A stretch of DNA of 38,511 nucleotides from Fonticula-like sp. SCN 57-25 (taxonomy: Eukaryota > Nucleariida > Rotosphaerida): contig MEDX01000033.1 of assembly GCA_001724245.1 (NCBI GenBank), forward strand, positions 1 to 38,511. Reading direction: 5' to 3'. The position numbers were made by a program, and so were the translations under genes. The first letter of the stretch is position 1; each line of letters begins with the position of its first letter. Under the pieces are notes generated by a model. The model made no database searches, was not told the origin of the DNA, and saw only the letters and a program-made list of their open reading frames with translations. Positions 21,401-31,696 of this stretch are shown one piece after another.

Positions 21401-24400
21401 AAAACGCACCAAGTCGGCCAGGTCGGCAAAGTAGGGGTTTGTGTGGATGGGATTCAGATCGCGCGACGCTTTGGCATAGACGGCATTGTTGGCAGGCGCG
21501 GCAAATTGAGTCGAGAATGCCGCGGACTCGGGCAAAATATTGGCGCCGCCGTCGGGGAAGTTGATGTCGCGGTCCATCGGCGTTCCGGCGCGTGAAAGGT
21601 ACGCCGTCACAGGGTTGCTCACACACTAGCACGTGTAAGCAACAACGCACGCATCTGCATCTCGCGCACCTCTCCCGTGACAAAGGAAACGCTGCCCACA
21701 ATGATGGTTTCTTTGGCGGCCGTTTCGGTCGAAATCGTTCCCGTCGTTTCGATAGAGGCAAAGCGCTTTGCATCCTTGAACAGCTCAACCGACGTGCACT
21801 TGAAGTCCAGCTTGGCGCCGGCTACCACAAGAGCGTGGGCGTCAACTGCGTCGCGCCAGGCCACCCACGGCTTACTCTTGAGCACAGCGACGTCGGCGGC
21901 CGAGCGGAGATGAAGTCGGTACGGCACCTCCTCGACGCGGCGGAACGTGTGATGATAGGCGTCTGGCGGGTCGCTCGCCGTACGCCGATAGTAAAACGAG
22001 CTGATCACATGCATCATCGCTTGCTCGCGGGATTCAGATTCATCATCCGATGTCGAGCCGGGCGCCCCTTCGGCAGAAGGGAAGGAGCCGCGCCGGTAGA
22101 TAACCGCTTTCACCGTAACTGTCTTGCCCTGAGCATCGTTAATAATCGCTTGGATATGGGCGCGCGTCAGCAGGCAGTCGCCTTCGCTTATTAGCGGGTC
22201 GCTCGGGTCCAGCACGCGGAACTCGTTGGACAGGTGAACCAAGTGCAACAGATCGCCGTTGATTTCGCGCGGGAAGAGGCCGCCAATCACAGCCTTCCAA
22301 CTGGCAACGATCGCATAATCCATCGGCGCCTTAAGGCGCTTGTTGTCGCTTTCTACATACAGCTCGGCCTGATTGCCGACCGACCGACAGAACGCCGTGA
22401 TCGCCTCGCGTGTTACAACATGCTCGGCAACAAACTCTGAAATTTTTTTTTAGAGAATGAGCAAATGAGTGCCTTTGTGCTGTCCATGTGGCGCACCTTT
22501 ATCCATCGGCGTAATCGCTTGATCATTGCTCGCGTCGGCTGCAAAGCGGAGCTCCTGCTCGCCAAACCATAGTCTAAAGTAGAATGCCTTGATGCGTTCA
22601 TTCTTCCCGTCTGTAATTTCGTGGAGCGGCGAAGCGCCCTTCAGAGGCCGGAACGCAAAAAGGAGCGGCAGCGGCAGCGCGCGCTCCGACGCCTCCTCTC
22701 GCGCCACGTACACATTCACAGTGATCACGTCGTCTGTTCCGAGGAAAGCCTCCACGACAGGCGAAGCCGCATCGCTGCCGTCGTAGGTTTGCCCGCCCAA
22801 GGCGTGCGCGTCGTAGATGCGGATGCTCGTCGCGACGCTCTGCGAGCTTTTGCTGGACGCGGGCAGCATGCTCGAGGAGACGACAACGCGCTGGCCCGGC
22901 CGAGGACGGAAAAGCAGCAGGAGCGGCGACCGTACCAAATGGTTGCCGCGCACGACAAACGGCGAGTTCAACAGCGCGTGCAGCCACGTGCTGAAAACAA
23001 CACCATTAGCATACATGTGCTGCACACGTGTGCCCAGCAAACGCACTGTGGTTGTTTGCCCCCTAGAAAGCAGAGCCACGCCGCCGCGTCCGGCAGTTCC
23101 TTTGCCTGCTCGGTGACATCGTATGTCCGCGCAAAGGCGCTAGTGAGCGCGGTGTTGAGCACGACGCCCGGGATTGCGCCTTCCTGGTCGGGGAGCGCCA
23201 GCGGCAGCGCGGTCGCGCCCGTGTACCCGCCCTGGTTTGTCACCAGCGGAACGCGCTCCCTGTCTCCGCCATAGTATCGCTCAAGAAGAGCTGCCACGTG
23301 ATTATCGTAGATTGAATCAAGGATCTCCTTGGCGGACTGCGTGGCCGTCGTAGAGTACCTGGCCGCCACGGGGCCCTGCAGGATGCACACGCGCTGGGCG
23401 TCGCCGTCGATTACCGCATCGAGGTCCTCGCTCTGCCAAAGGGAATCTTTTTTGAACCACGTGGAAAACTCCTCGTTCAAAACCGGGATGAAGGGGACGG
23501 GCTTTTGGCCCCGACGCGAGCACAGATGCAAAAAGTGAAGCACGTCTGAAAAAAAGATACGGACAAAATAAGCACACGGCCTCTTAATATAAAAGGAGCG
23601 CACCCTGCGTATTGAGCGTCTGGGTCTTGCCGTCGGGGAAGCTCTCAAAGAAGAGCGAAACGAGGTTGTCAGGCTCATCTTTTAGACAAGAAGCAATGTC
23701 CTCCCTCTCGAGCACACTTACCTTCTTTCCATTCTCCTTTTCGCCGACAAAGCGCTCCTCGACGCGTGTCAGGTAATCGGTTAGCAGCTTTTTAAAGCTA
23801 GCGTCAATCCAACGCTTCTGATGCGCGACAAAGCAGAGCTTCACCAGCCGGCGCGCGACCTCAAAGTACGTCATATCGCTCAGCTCACACGGCGTCCCCT
23901 CGGAGCCCTTTTCGCAGAACCAAACCTTCTGAAAGTCGGCATTGAGGCGGCGGATCAGGTACGCGCGGTGCTCGCGCAGAAATGCGAGCTGCTGGGGGCG
24001 CGGCAGATTGAACAGTGTGTCATCCAGCTGTGATTAAAAATAAGAAACAATGCAAGCATCATATTAAACTAATGGGCGCACCTCCTTCCACAGCATCACA
24101 CCGCGGGTCGCAATCTTGTGGATGGGCTCACCCAGCTCGGACTTTACGGTAACAACGCCGCCGACGGGTCGGTCGTACGACTGCTCCCACAGCGCCTGGT
24201 CAGACGCACCAGGGGCAGCCACAATGAGCGCCTTGGCCCCGGGGGACGTGCGCGCCTCCCTCGCAACCATCATGCGCGAGCCAATCAGGATGGCGTCAAA
24301 GGGCATTGCAGCGTAGCCAAAGTCGCGCGACCAGTCGCCAACAAGGAACGGAAGCGACTCGGCGCCGTCGCCAAACCCACTCCCTGCAGCAAAAAAGGAG

Positions 24401-27183
24401 CAAAAGAGACACAAAAAATATATCAGAATAAAAGTCAACAGGAAGGAAGCGCGAACCTGCAACGAGAATGATGTTTTTTTGTTTCCGGATAAGGCCGTAT
24501 GTCTCGAGGATGGGACTAAACATGTCTTCGAAGCTGTGGTGTCCGCCTGCGCGTCCGCCCGTCCACTGCAGCATAATGTACACGGATGGGTTGGCCTCTG
24601 CAATGGCCACCACCTGCCGGATGCTCTCGGTTGACCCGGGCTTGAAGGCCACATGGCGGATGCCCGCCTGCGATAGATTAGATACAATCTCATTCGCATT
24701 GTCAAGCGAAGGAACGCCGGCGGCAATGCACAGGCCATCAATAGGCAAGCCCTACCAAAAAATAATGAGTACAAAGAAAAGTCGTTCGTTCACATGTTCG
24801 CACTTCATTCCTCATTTTGATGGCGAGCGGATACTGGAATCCCCACTGGCGCGCATTTAAAAAGAGCACGTTGAGCGTGATCCCCTCACCTTCCCCGGTC
24901 TGCGTCATAATCTTGTCGACGCGCCTGCGCAGCGCATCCTCTGTGTAGTGCCCGCCGCCCGCCAGCTCGCAGTGGTAGCCCGCGTTCATGACCGCCGACA
25001 CAAACTCGTCGTGGACAGATGTCGGCGTCATGCCGGCCACCATGACCGTGGGCCGCCCGAGTACGCGGCTGAAAAGTGTGTCCACATGCAGGCGATTGTC
25101 GTGAGCGGTGCGAACAAGCCGCGGCGCAAACTCTTCGGCCCAGTTGGGTGCATAGCAGACCGACGACGGCGCAGTGTCGTACAGATGCGAGGCGTCCAGC
25201 AACGGCTGCCGCGACTGCAGAGTCCCGCCGAGGATGATCTGCACGCCTGTGCCCTCTGCAAACAATAAAAAAAATTGTAGTTGAGATATAGCATGAATAG
25301 TGGCGCAGACGCACGCTTGTTGCGATTGGTAAGATTGCCAGTACCCGAAGAGCCACCCGGCCCAAAATCAATCATGTGCGTTGCTTCGCACGCCGTGGCT
25401 GCGCAAAAAGGCCGCCGCGTAAGCAACAAGCAAGCGAGCGCAACCGCATACCCTTTGGCCAGTCCACGTGCTTGCAGCAGACGAGCCGCACGACGCTCTC
25501 TGTCAGACTCTCGCTGCCGCCTGCGCGCTCTTCGGCAAGGTCGCGGCCGTCGTCGGTGGCAAACACCGGCATGAGCAGCTGATCAGCGGTAAACACAAGA
25601 CCGCGTTTGTGCAGGTCCCTCATCACTTTGTCAGGTACAGCAGCGAGGTACTCTGAGTGAAAGGGGACGCTGACAGGCAGGAAGCGCGTAGAAAACTTTG
25701 CATTCCGCTTGCTGAATGGAATCCGCGACTGATCGCCGCTCGATTTTGCCTTTAACTTGCGCAGCGTCACGTTCAATCCGTACAGGCTGCGCCGACACAT
25801 TATTTTTAGCATGCCAACCACCCAAATAGTGTGCGCACCTCTGCGGCGCCCCTGAAACAATGACAGAGCGCGGCCCGTTGAGGAGTGATACGTGAATCTG
25901 CCGGTCGGCCGGCAAGTGCCTGTTGGTCGCCTTGACCTGCTCGCGCACGACATTGTGCGGGAGCTGTACAGCCGCAGAATTCGTTAGCAAAATTGAGATA
26001 GTAAATACTGGCTGCGCACCTGATGGATCGCAAGCATGGGCGTTGGCTCGCCTTCGCCTGCAGCGAGCGAGTCCTGCAGGACCTTGGGGTTGAGCGTCGT
26101 CGGGAGGTACGCCTGCTGGCTCCGCAGCCCCATCCAGAAAAGGATGCCAATGACGCGCTCGCAATTGTCCATGAATGTCGCCTCGTCGGTCGAGCACGCC
26201 ACGGCGAGCGCCGATATGAGGCCCTGGCTGTGGCCGGTTACGCCCTTGATACGCTCGCGCACTTCCTGTAGCGTGTACCGCAGACACACGACCATCACCC
26301 AGTAGTTGAGCAGCTGAGCGAGCGCAATGAGCGGCATGCTGATAGGCGCGCTGTATCACACATTGTTTGCCAAATCAGACACCGGGAATCAACGCAAAGT
26401 ATGTTGTTTCGCACCTGACAAGATAGTCGATTGGAGGACGGGACTCTGGCACCGCGAGCCACTTTGACACGTCAAACCCCTTTGAGTAAAAGCCCGTTGC
26501 GGCGGCCTCGGGATCCGCGAGATGTCGCTGAATGGCGCCGACCATGCGGCCGAGGAACGGTCCGACGGCGGACCCGTACACGTCGCAAGTCTCGGCGAGC
26601 TCGTCAAAGTACGCATCGACATTGCCCTGCCCGCCAAAGAGCGCGACAATAGACGCGCGGCCCTTTTTGACAGCGCTTAAGAGCGCGCTGCGCCGCGGCT
26701 TCGGGGCGCCGTCGGCTTCTACAAGGCCAGCACCCGCAGTGAGCGCGGACGCCGCAAGGTACGTCTGAATGATGGCGCCCTGTTGGGCCATCCCGCGCGT
26801 CACAGCATGAATGTCGTTCTGACGCACATAGAGGCCGCGGAACTGCAACAGGACAAACCAGACAACAGGCAGGCGCTGTACGGAAAGATCGGCAGTGGTA
26901 AAGTTCATCGAGTACTGGAGAAACGACGCGGTCAGCTCCATCTCGCGGAGCTCGCGCGCCTGTTCTAGCGGCGGGATCGGCGCGGTCGTGCTTGCGTCAG
27001 CAAACGACTGGCGAATCACGTCCGCAGATGCCCACAGATCTATAGGCACCAGAAACTCGACCTACAAGCGACGCGTCAGCCGATGCGTGCGATCCAGGAG
27101 AAGCGGGAGCGCACTTCGGTGTCCCCGCGGCGAATCAGCAGGGTTCGCTGCTGCAGCGGCTGGGGACGCGCTCCGTCGGCCAT
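12460..27183 (-). CDS. Fused beta-alpha type I fatty acid synthase with tandem ACPs
   Basis: One gene of about 4,400 codons makes the cytosolic acyl-CoA synthase from acetyl- and malonyl-CoA. Thirty exons (5' to 3'): 27183-27115, 27061-26882, 26842-26415, 26350-26020, 25963-25839, 25786-25452, 25398-25315, 25255-24804, 24751-24457, 24383-24082, 24027-23604, 23545-23047, 22990-22497, 22436-21670, 21625-21410, 21363-21214, 21164-21018, 20967-20693, 20643-20334, 20282-19280, 19234-18429, 18380-16968, 16914-16501, 16451-15645, 15596-15413, 15359-15192, 15130-14883, 14837-14006, 13954-12826, 12775-12460. Phases agree throughout. Domains: AT (GHSQG, Ser about 267), ER (about 570-900), DH (RDLNPIH), MPT (GHSLG, Ser about 1901), beta/alpha junction about 2200, ACP1 and ACP2 (each with SAGKS attachment Ser), KR ([14 protein letters not shown]), KS (GACATS, Cys about 3705; TGHPKGAA) and PPT (GIGVDIE, WCAKEA). 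All catalytic motifs are intact. The donor of the intron at 20283-20333 is GC, not GT. Confidence 0.95.
18381..19080 (-). other. Tandem acyl carrier protein domains of FAS
   Basis: Within the alpha part, ACP1 (in exon 19234-18429) carries [20 protein letters not shown], and ACP2 (split over the next junction) carries [20 protein letters not shown]. The Ser codon is at about 18955 in the first and about 18317 in the second. Both copies keep the phosphopantetheine Ser and the downstream LGAHS..., AKMPAGM and GLGP segments, so both look usable. The two are separated by an Ala/Pro-rich linker. Yeast Fas2 has one ACP. Two are known from thraustochytrid and Rhodotorula/Rhodosporidium synthases. Confidence 0.9.
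20283..20333 (-). other. GC-AG intron in FAS
   Basis: Joining CAG at 20334 to ATT at 20282 yields [12 protein letters not shown], which aligns without gap to fungal MPT sequence. The 51-nt intron starts GCGCGC and ends TTTTAG with a CTAAT branch-like sequence. No GT in the region gives the right phase. Confidence 0.75.
26843..26881 (-). other. 39-nt in-frame candidate intron in FAS
   Basis: GTACAG...TTGCAG would be a 39-nt intron, the shortest in the window. It is a multiple of three with no stop, so reading through adds 13 residues ([13 protein letters not shown]). Removing it gives [18 protein letters not shown], closer to the fungal AT region. I chose splicing, but retention is possible. 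Confidence 0.5.
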
Positions 27184-27600
27184 CGTCGTACCGCTCAACT
27201 ACCGCCTTGTAATGCGTGACAGTTGCTGCGAGAGAAAGGTATGTTCAAAAAGAGAGATCTTGGCGACGCGAGTGACAAGAATGACTCGATCGCTTCAGTC
27301 CGGCCGGCTACGTCACTTGCTCCGACGCGCGTTTCAGATCGCGACGGCGATTGTAGGTAGATCACACCGCTGCACCCGCAAGAGCCCCGAACGAGCCAGA
27401 TGTATTCACCGCTTAACCCGCCTTATCAGAGTGGCGCGAGGTAGGCCTTGCCCCAAAAATGTTTCCTAGTCTGCGGCCGTGAGCAACTTCCTGGCCGCCA
27501 CGCCCCCTGCAGCCCACCCCTGGCATTTCCCCATCCATGTGATGCTCCGCCAATCAGAGTGATTTTGCAGTTCAGTTTGCACACCGTGGGAACATTGGCA

Positions 27601-27679
27601 GCCCCAAGGGCCGGTGGAGCGCCCCAAGAGTCGGTGGAGCGCCCCAATAGGCGCCGCCCCAAGGCCTGCGTGACCCCAA
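27601..27679. repeat. GCCCCAA motif array upstream of FAS
   Basis: GCCCCAA occurs at 27601, 27621, 27641 and 27656, with ACCCCAA at 27673 and a further GCCCCAA at 27450. The first three are exactly 20 bp apart inside a tandem 20-mer (GCCCCAA plus a CGGTGGAGC-containing remainder). On the FAS-coding strand the motif reads TTGGGGC. It is a plausible cluster of binding sites for a zinc-finger regulator; the factor is unknown. Confidence 0.6.
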
Positions 27680-27825
27680 GGTACTGCACGGCGGACTATA
27701 TAGTGCATATGACAGGCTGTCTCTCGCGATCGAATGTGCGTACATTGACGAATGCGCCGGATGCGGTTTTGCATTCGCATGCGATTCAGGAGTGATCATT
27801 TATATTTTGAAACGAATATTTCGTC

Positions 27826-27847
27826 ACAGTGTAACGTTGTACACTGT
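27826..27847. repeat. 8-bp inverted repeat
   Basis: ACAGTGTA and TACACTGT form perfect arms around a 6-nt loop, between the Rrp46 3' end and the FAS promoter. This may be a regulator site; no terminator-like T-run follows. Confidence 0.4.
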
Positions 27848-28037
27848 CAATGTAGAGTATCCACAGGTGTCATATTCAACGCGAATGAATTTATCAGCTT
27901 GCGAATTATACTATACGGCTGCGCATGTGCAGCGGATGCATACGATAGCGTTCATAAACTAGAGTCGTCTTGATTCTTCCAATGCCAAACACAAATATCT
28001 ATACAATGAAAATCGTCTTTCTATACTATTTTCTCCC

Positions 28038-28784
28038 CTATTTGCTTGTAGCGAGCTCCGCCGCCAATTTCCGCGCGATCGCCGCCCTGACGAACGAGAG
28101 AACATTCTGGGCATGCTGCTCACCCTGCTCGCTCGCCTTGCTGAGCTGCGCCGGCGTGAACGACCCGAGGCACTCGGCGCCCACAAGCCCGCTCACCTTG
28201 TGGCCGTACACAAGGCAGAAATTCGCCTCGGCAGCCTCCTCGTCCGATAACGTCGGGTCAAATAAAAGGGAATCCGCCCCAGACTGGGTACAGCTGCAGT
28301 CGACCGCCATAAAGGTCGTGCGCATCGGAACGCCGCCGTCCAACAGAGCAAGACACACGGCATTCAACGCGGTAGAAAGCAACTAGAAAGGAAGTGTCAG
28401 CGACAGCATCACCAAGGGCACGCGGCAATGCACACTGAACTGATCCCACTCCCACCCTTCCTCCACAAGCTAAAGTCGTACCGAACCATTATTCTCGATA
28501 ACTTGAACAAACACAGAAATAGACGTGCGCGGGTGCAGCGCGGCAAGGACAACACCGTCGAGGATCTTTTTGATAAAGTGCTCGAGCAGTTTTTCGCGCG
28601 TGCCGGCGACGCCAACGGCGGGGCGGAACGAAACTTCAATGTACGCCTTGTCGATCAGCTCGTTGCGCAGGCGAACCTCCCCGGGGCCGCTCACGTGAAC
28701 CAGCACGGTTGTCCCACCGCTCGTGAGGCGCGCGGACCCGTCCGCGTGCGCCAGCAACCCAAGCACGCTCGTCGATTCCAGCAT
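28038..28784 (-). CDS. RRP46: RNA exosome core subunit Rrp46 (EXOSC5), RNase PH fold
   Basis: Two exons (28784-28482 and 28382-28038; 99-nt phase 0 intron) give about 215 aa, normal for Rrp46. It is one of six RNase PH-like ring subunits of the exosome, which degrades and processes RNA in nucleus and cytoplasm. Matching features are the ADGSARLTSGGTTVLVHVSGP start, VSFRPAVGVAG, AALHPRTSISVFVQVIENNGS, and, after the intron, LLSTALNAVCLALLDGGVPMR. Eukaryotic Rrp46 is structural, not catalytic. ATG at 28784 places the protein start just before the first strand; the frame stays open further upstream but without similarity. Divergent from the TM9 gene with 133 bp between starts. Confidence 0.92.
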
Positions 28785-28917
28785 GGCGATGCCCGCGCTG
28801 TCCACCACCACGCCGTCGAGCAGTTTGCAGATTGCGCTATTTATTATTTCCACCATACGTATTGATCGTATCGTGTCCACCAGGTCCACACAGTGACGAG
28901 GCGACATCCTTAACTCG
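28785..28917. promoter_or_regulatory. Short divergent promoter, RRP46 / TM9SF
   Basis: Only 133 bp lie between the two ATGs, the tightest divergent pair here. The centre is AT-rich (ATTTATTATTT, about 28840-28850). No clear TATA box is oriented to either gene. Confidence 0.45.
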
Positions 28918-31413
28918 ATGTTTGCCATGTCGAGGCTCTGCTTGTCAGCCTGCCTCGGCGTCCTGCTCCTCGCGAGCACGGTCTCGGCTGACTTTCGCAA
29001 CCACAAGTACAAGGCCGGCGATGAGGTTTGCGGCTTTTCCCTTTCGTAGACGTTTTCTCACCGCTCTGTGTCCGCTCCCCTAGGTGCCCGTGTACGTGAA
29101 CACTGTCGGCCCGTACAACAACCCGACCGAGACGTACGGCTACTACGACCGGCTCCCCGTGTGCCGCCCGCCGACGATTAAGCATCGCATCGAGTCGCTC
29201 GGCGAGGTCCTCGAGGGCAACAAGCTGATCACGTCCGGTTATGACGTTCACTTTTTGCGTGCGCATCATCCCACTGTCTTGTGCGATGGAAAGGGCAGAA
29301 TGTGCTAAGGGTTGATTATTAGAAAACATGGACGGCGCGACCGTTTGCTCGCAGCAGATGACGGATGAGCTGCGCGCTGCCTACACCGAGGTCATCAATG
29401 ATCGCTACTACTTTCAGCTTTTGCTCGGTACGCACGGCGCCCATCTGCATTAATTGCGTGTTCCATTGTCGCTGACACCCTTTCTCAGACGATCTCCCCG
29501 TGTGGGCGTTCATCGGCAGCACCTATGAGGGCCGTCCGTACCTCCTCACGCATCTCCACTTTGTGATCGAGTTCAACGGCGAGCGGGTGCGTCTCGCACC
29601 TCTGCCTTGTCGCCGGCACTCACCGCCTTTCTTTAGATTGTGGGCGCCAATTTGACGTACCTGGACAACATTGAGATGTACACCGAGCTGTCGTCGTCGT
29701 CGTCCGCCGAAAACATCAAGTTCAAGTACTCTGTCGAGTGGAAGGAGAACCGGGCGTACGCAATGCTTTGCTTCTCCTTGCCGTCCGTGCTCACTGGCCG
29801 TCTATTTTTCAGCGTGACATTTGACAACCGCCGCGAGCACCACTCGCAGCACTCGTTCTTCCCGCAGGAGCAGGAGGCGCGCACTTTTCCCTTTCCTTTC
29901 CATTCGCTGACATCCTTTTTCCTACTTTAGATCCACTGGTTCATGATCCTCAACTCGCTGTTCCTCGTGCTGCTGCTCACGCTCTTCCTCTTTGTGATCC
30001 TGCTGCGCGTGCTGCGCAATGACTTTTCGCGGTATGCGCACGCGAGCTCCGAGGCCGGGCTGGGGGGCGACGACGGCGAGGACTTTGGGTGGAAGCTCAT
30101 CCACGGCGACGTGTTCCGCGTGCCCAACCACCGCATGATGCTCAGCGTGATCGTCGGCGTTGGCGTGCAGTTCCTCGTTCTCTGCGTCACGCTCGTGCTC
30201 TTTGGCTTTGTGGGGTTGTACTACCCTTATCACAGGGGCGCATTCAAGTCGACCGCGGTGGCCGTCTTTGCCATCACATCGGGTACGCAGTGGCGCACAA
30301 AGGGTGTCTTTTTGGAGGAAAGTTTAGTTTGCATTATGCTTTTGCAGTTGTAATGTGTTGCTTTTGGCGTCGGTTTTTAAGTGACGTGCTTTGTTTCCTT
30401 TCCCTTTTTTTGTGCGCTTACAGTGCGCTTACCTCTTTGTTGCCCAGCTATTTCCGGCTACTATTCTGGCACGCTTTACAAGCAGCTCGGCGGCGAGCGC
30501 TGGGCGTGGAACATTGTGCTCGTTGGCATCCTCGTGCCCGCGCCGCTTGCCCTTGTCTGGTGCGTGCTCAACAGCATTGCTTGGTACCACGGCTCGACCG
30601 TCGCGCTGCCCTTTGGCACCGTCGTCGCCCTCGTCGCCATCTGGCTCGCCGGTGCGAACCCGTTTTTTTTGTACTTTGTCACGTGCTGACCATTTTGTTT
30701 GCAGTGGGATGCTCGCTCACGCTGGTTGGCGGCATTGTCGGGAAGAACCGCGCGCAGCCGTTTGATGCGCCGTGCCGCGTGCGAAACATTCCTCGCGAGA
30801 TCCCCGATGCGCCCTGGTACGCAAAGATGAACATGTTATTTGAAGAAAAGTGTTGTTCTTTATCTATTTTTATGTTGATTTTGGATATATTTTACCTACT
30901 GTTCTGGATACCTTTTTGTTATTTTGGTCATTTTTGTTCCTGTTTTCTCACTCTCCAACCTTTGCTAGGCACACGTCGCTTGCCGCCCAGATGGCCATTG
31001 GCGGCTTTTTGCCGTTCAGCGCAATCTGCATGGAGCTTTACTATGTCTTTGCGACCGTATGGGGCCACAAGACGTACACGCTTTACGGCATTCTTCTTAT
31101 CGTGTTTGGCATCCTTGTTATCGTGACGAGCTTTGTTTCCGTCGCGCTCGCCTACTTTCAGCTGTCGCATGAAGACTACCGCTGGTGGTGGCGCTCGATC
31201 CTCAACGGCGGCGCGTCGGCCTTTTTCATCTATGGATATGGCATCTTTTACTTTGTGTCGCTCTCGGGCATGGACGGCGTATTACAGTCGTCCTTCTTCT
31301 TTGGCTACATGCTCATTATTTGCTTTGTCTTCTTCCTCATGATGGGCGCCGTCGGGTTCCTTTCGACGCTCACTTTCGTACGATACATCTACCGAAACTT
31401 CAAGGCAGACTAG
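28918..31413 (+). CDS. TM9SF3-like nonaspanin (EMP70 family)
   Basis: Ten exons: 28918-29025, 29084-29258, 29323-29427, 29489-29586, 29637-29755, 29813-29876, 29931-30282, 30448-30651, 30705-30816 and 30969-31413; about 593 aa. A signal peptide (about residues 1-24) precedes the luminal domain ([30 protein letters not shown]). A TM segment follows HWFMILNS, then the cytosolic [11 protein letters not shown] motif and a cluster of TM helices ending [10 protein letters not shown]. Nonaspanins act in Golgi/endosomal membrane-protein sorting, and the short cytosolic tail after the last TM suits COPI-type retrieval. The NTVGPY...ETY style resembles animal and plant TM9SF1/3 more than yeast Tmn1, to the extent I can recall. 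One intron (29877-29930) has a GC donor, and introns of 165 and 152 nt are longer than the window norm. Confidence 0.93.
29877..29930 (+). other. GC-AG intron in the TM9 gene
   Basis: The exon ending PQEQE must join IHWFMI. The only boundary with matching phase is GAG|GCGCGC...ACTTTAG|ATC, a 54-nt intron with a GC donor identical in its first six bases to the one in FAS. Confidence 0.75.
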
Positions 31414-31696
31414 CGCGCACGCGTGCGCAGCACCGGCCACGTGCTGCATTGTATTGTATTAGTGGCATTCGATCAGAGTTTATATCCAAAATTATCCAAA
31501 TTTGTGACCCTCATCAACAAAAATATAAAGGCGCCTTTCTCAGCGCGAATAGGGCGACTTTCACTTGTTAATCGACCAAAAGTGCCGTTTTCATGCTTTT
31601 AATCATTCACAAAAAGTAAAAAAAACCTGACATTGGATGGTATTGTATATGGGTTAACAAATGTATCATACACTAAATATGCCTTGCGGCGTCGCT
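31414..31696. other. Convergent 3' regions, TM9SF / BSDC1-like
   Basis: This 283-bp AT-rich interval separates two convergent stop codons. It includes AATATAAA-type polyadenylation sequences (about 31521) and A-runs near 31617-31627. No gene is seen. Confidence 0.4.

Larger units (their letters stand above)
27184..28037. promoter_or_regulatory. FAS upstream region
   Basis: This 854-bp gap, the largest between genes here, lies between the FAS ATG and the Rrp46 stop. I find no gene in it. It holds a CCAAT box (27550-27556), a GCCCCAA repeat array (27601-27679), a TATA-like TATATAG at about 27698, and an inverted repeat at 27826-27847. Confidence 0.6.

Noticed and set aside
27426-27799. Short ORFs on both strands upstream of FAS
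   Set aside because: They arise from the GCCCCAA tandem repeats and GC-rich promoter; no splice structure or homology.
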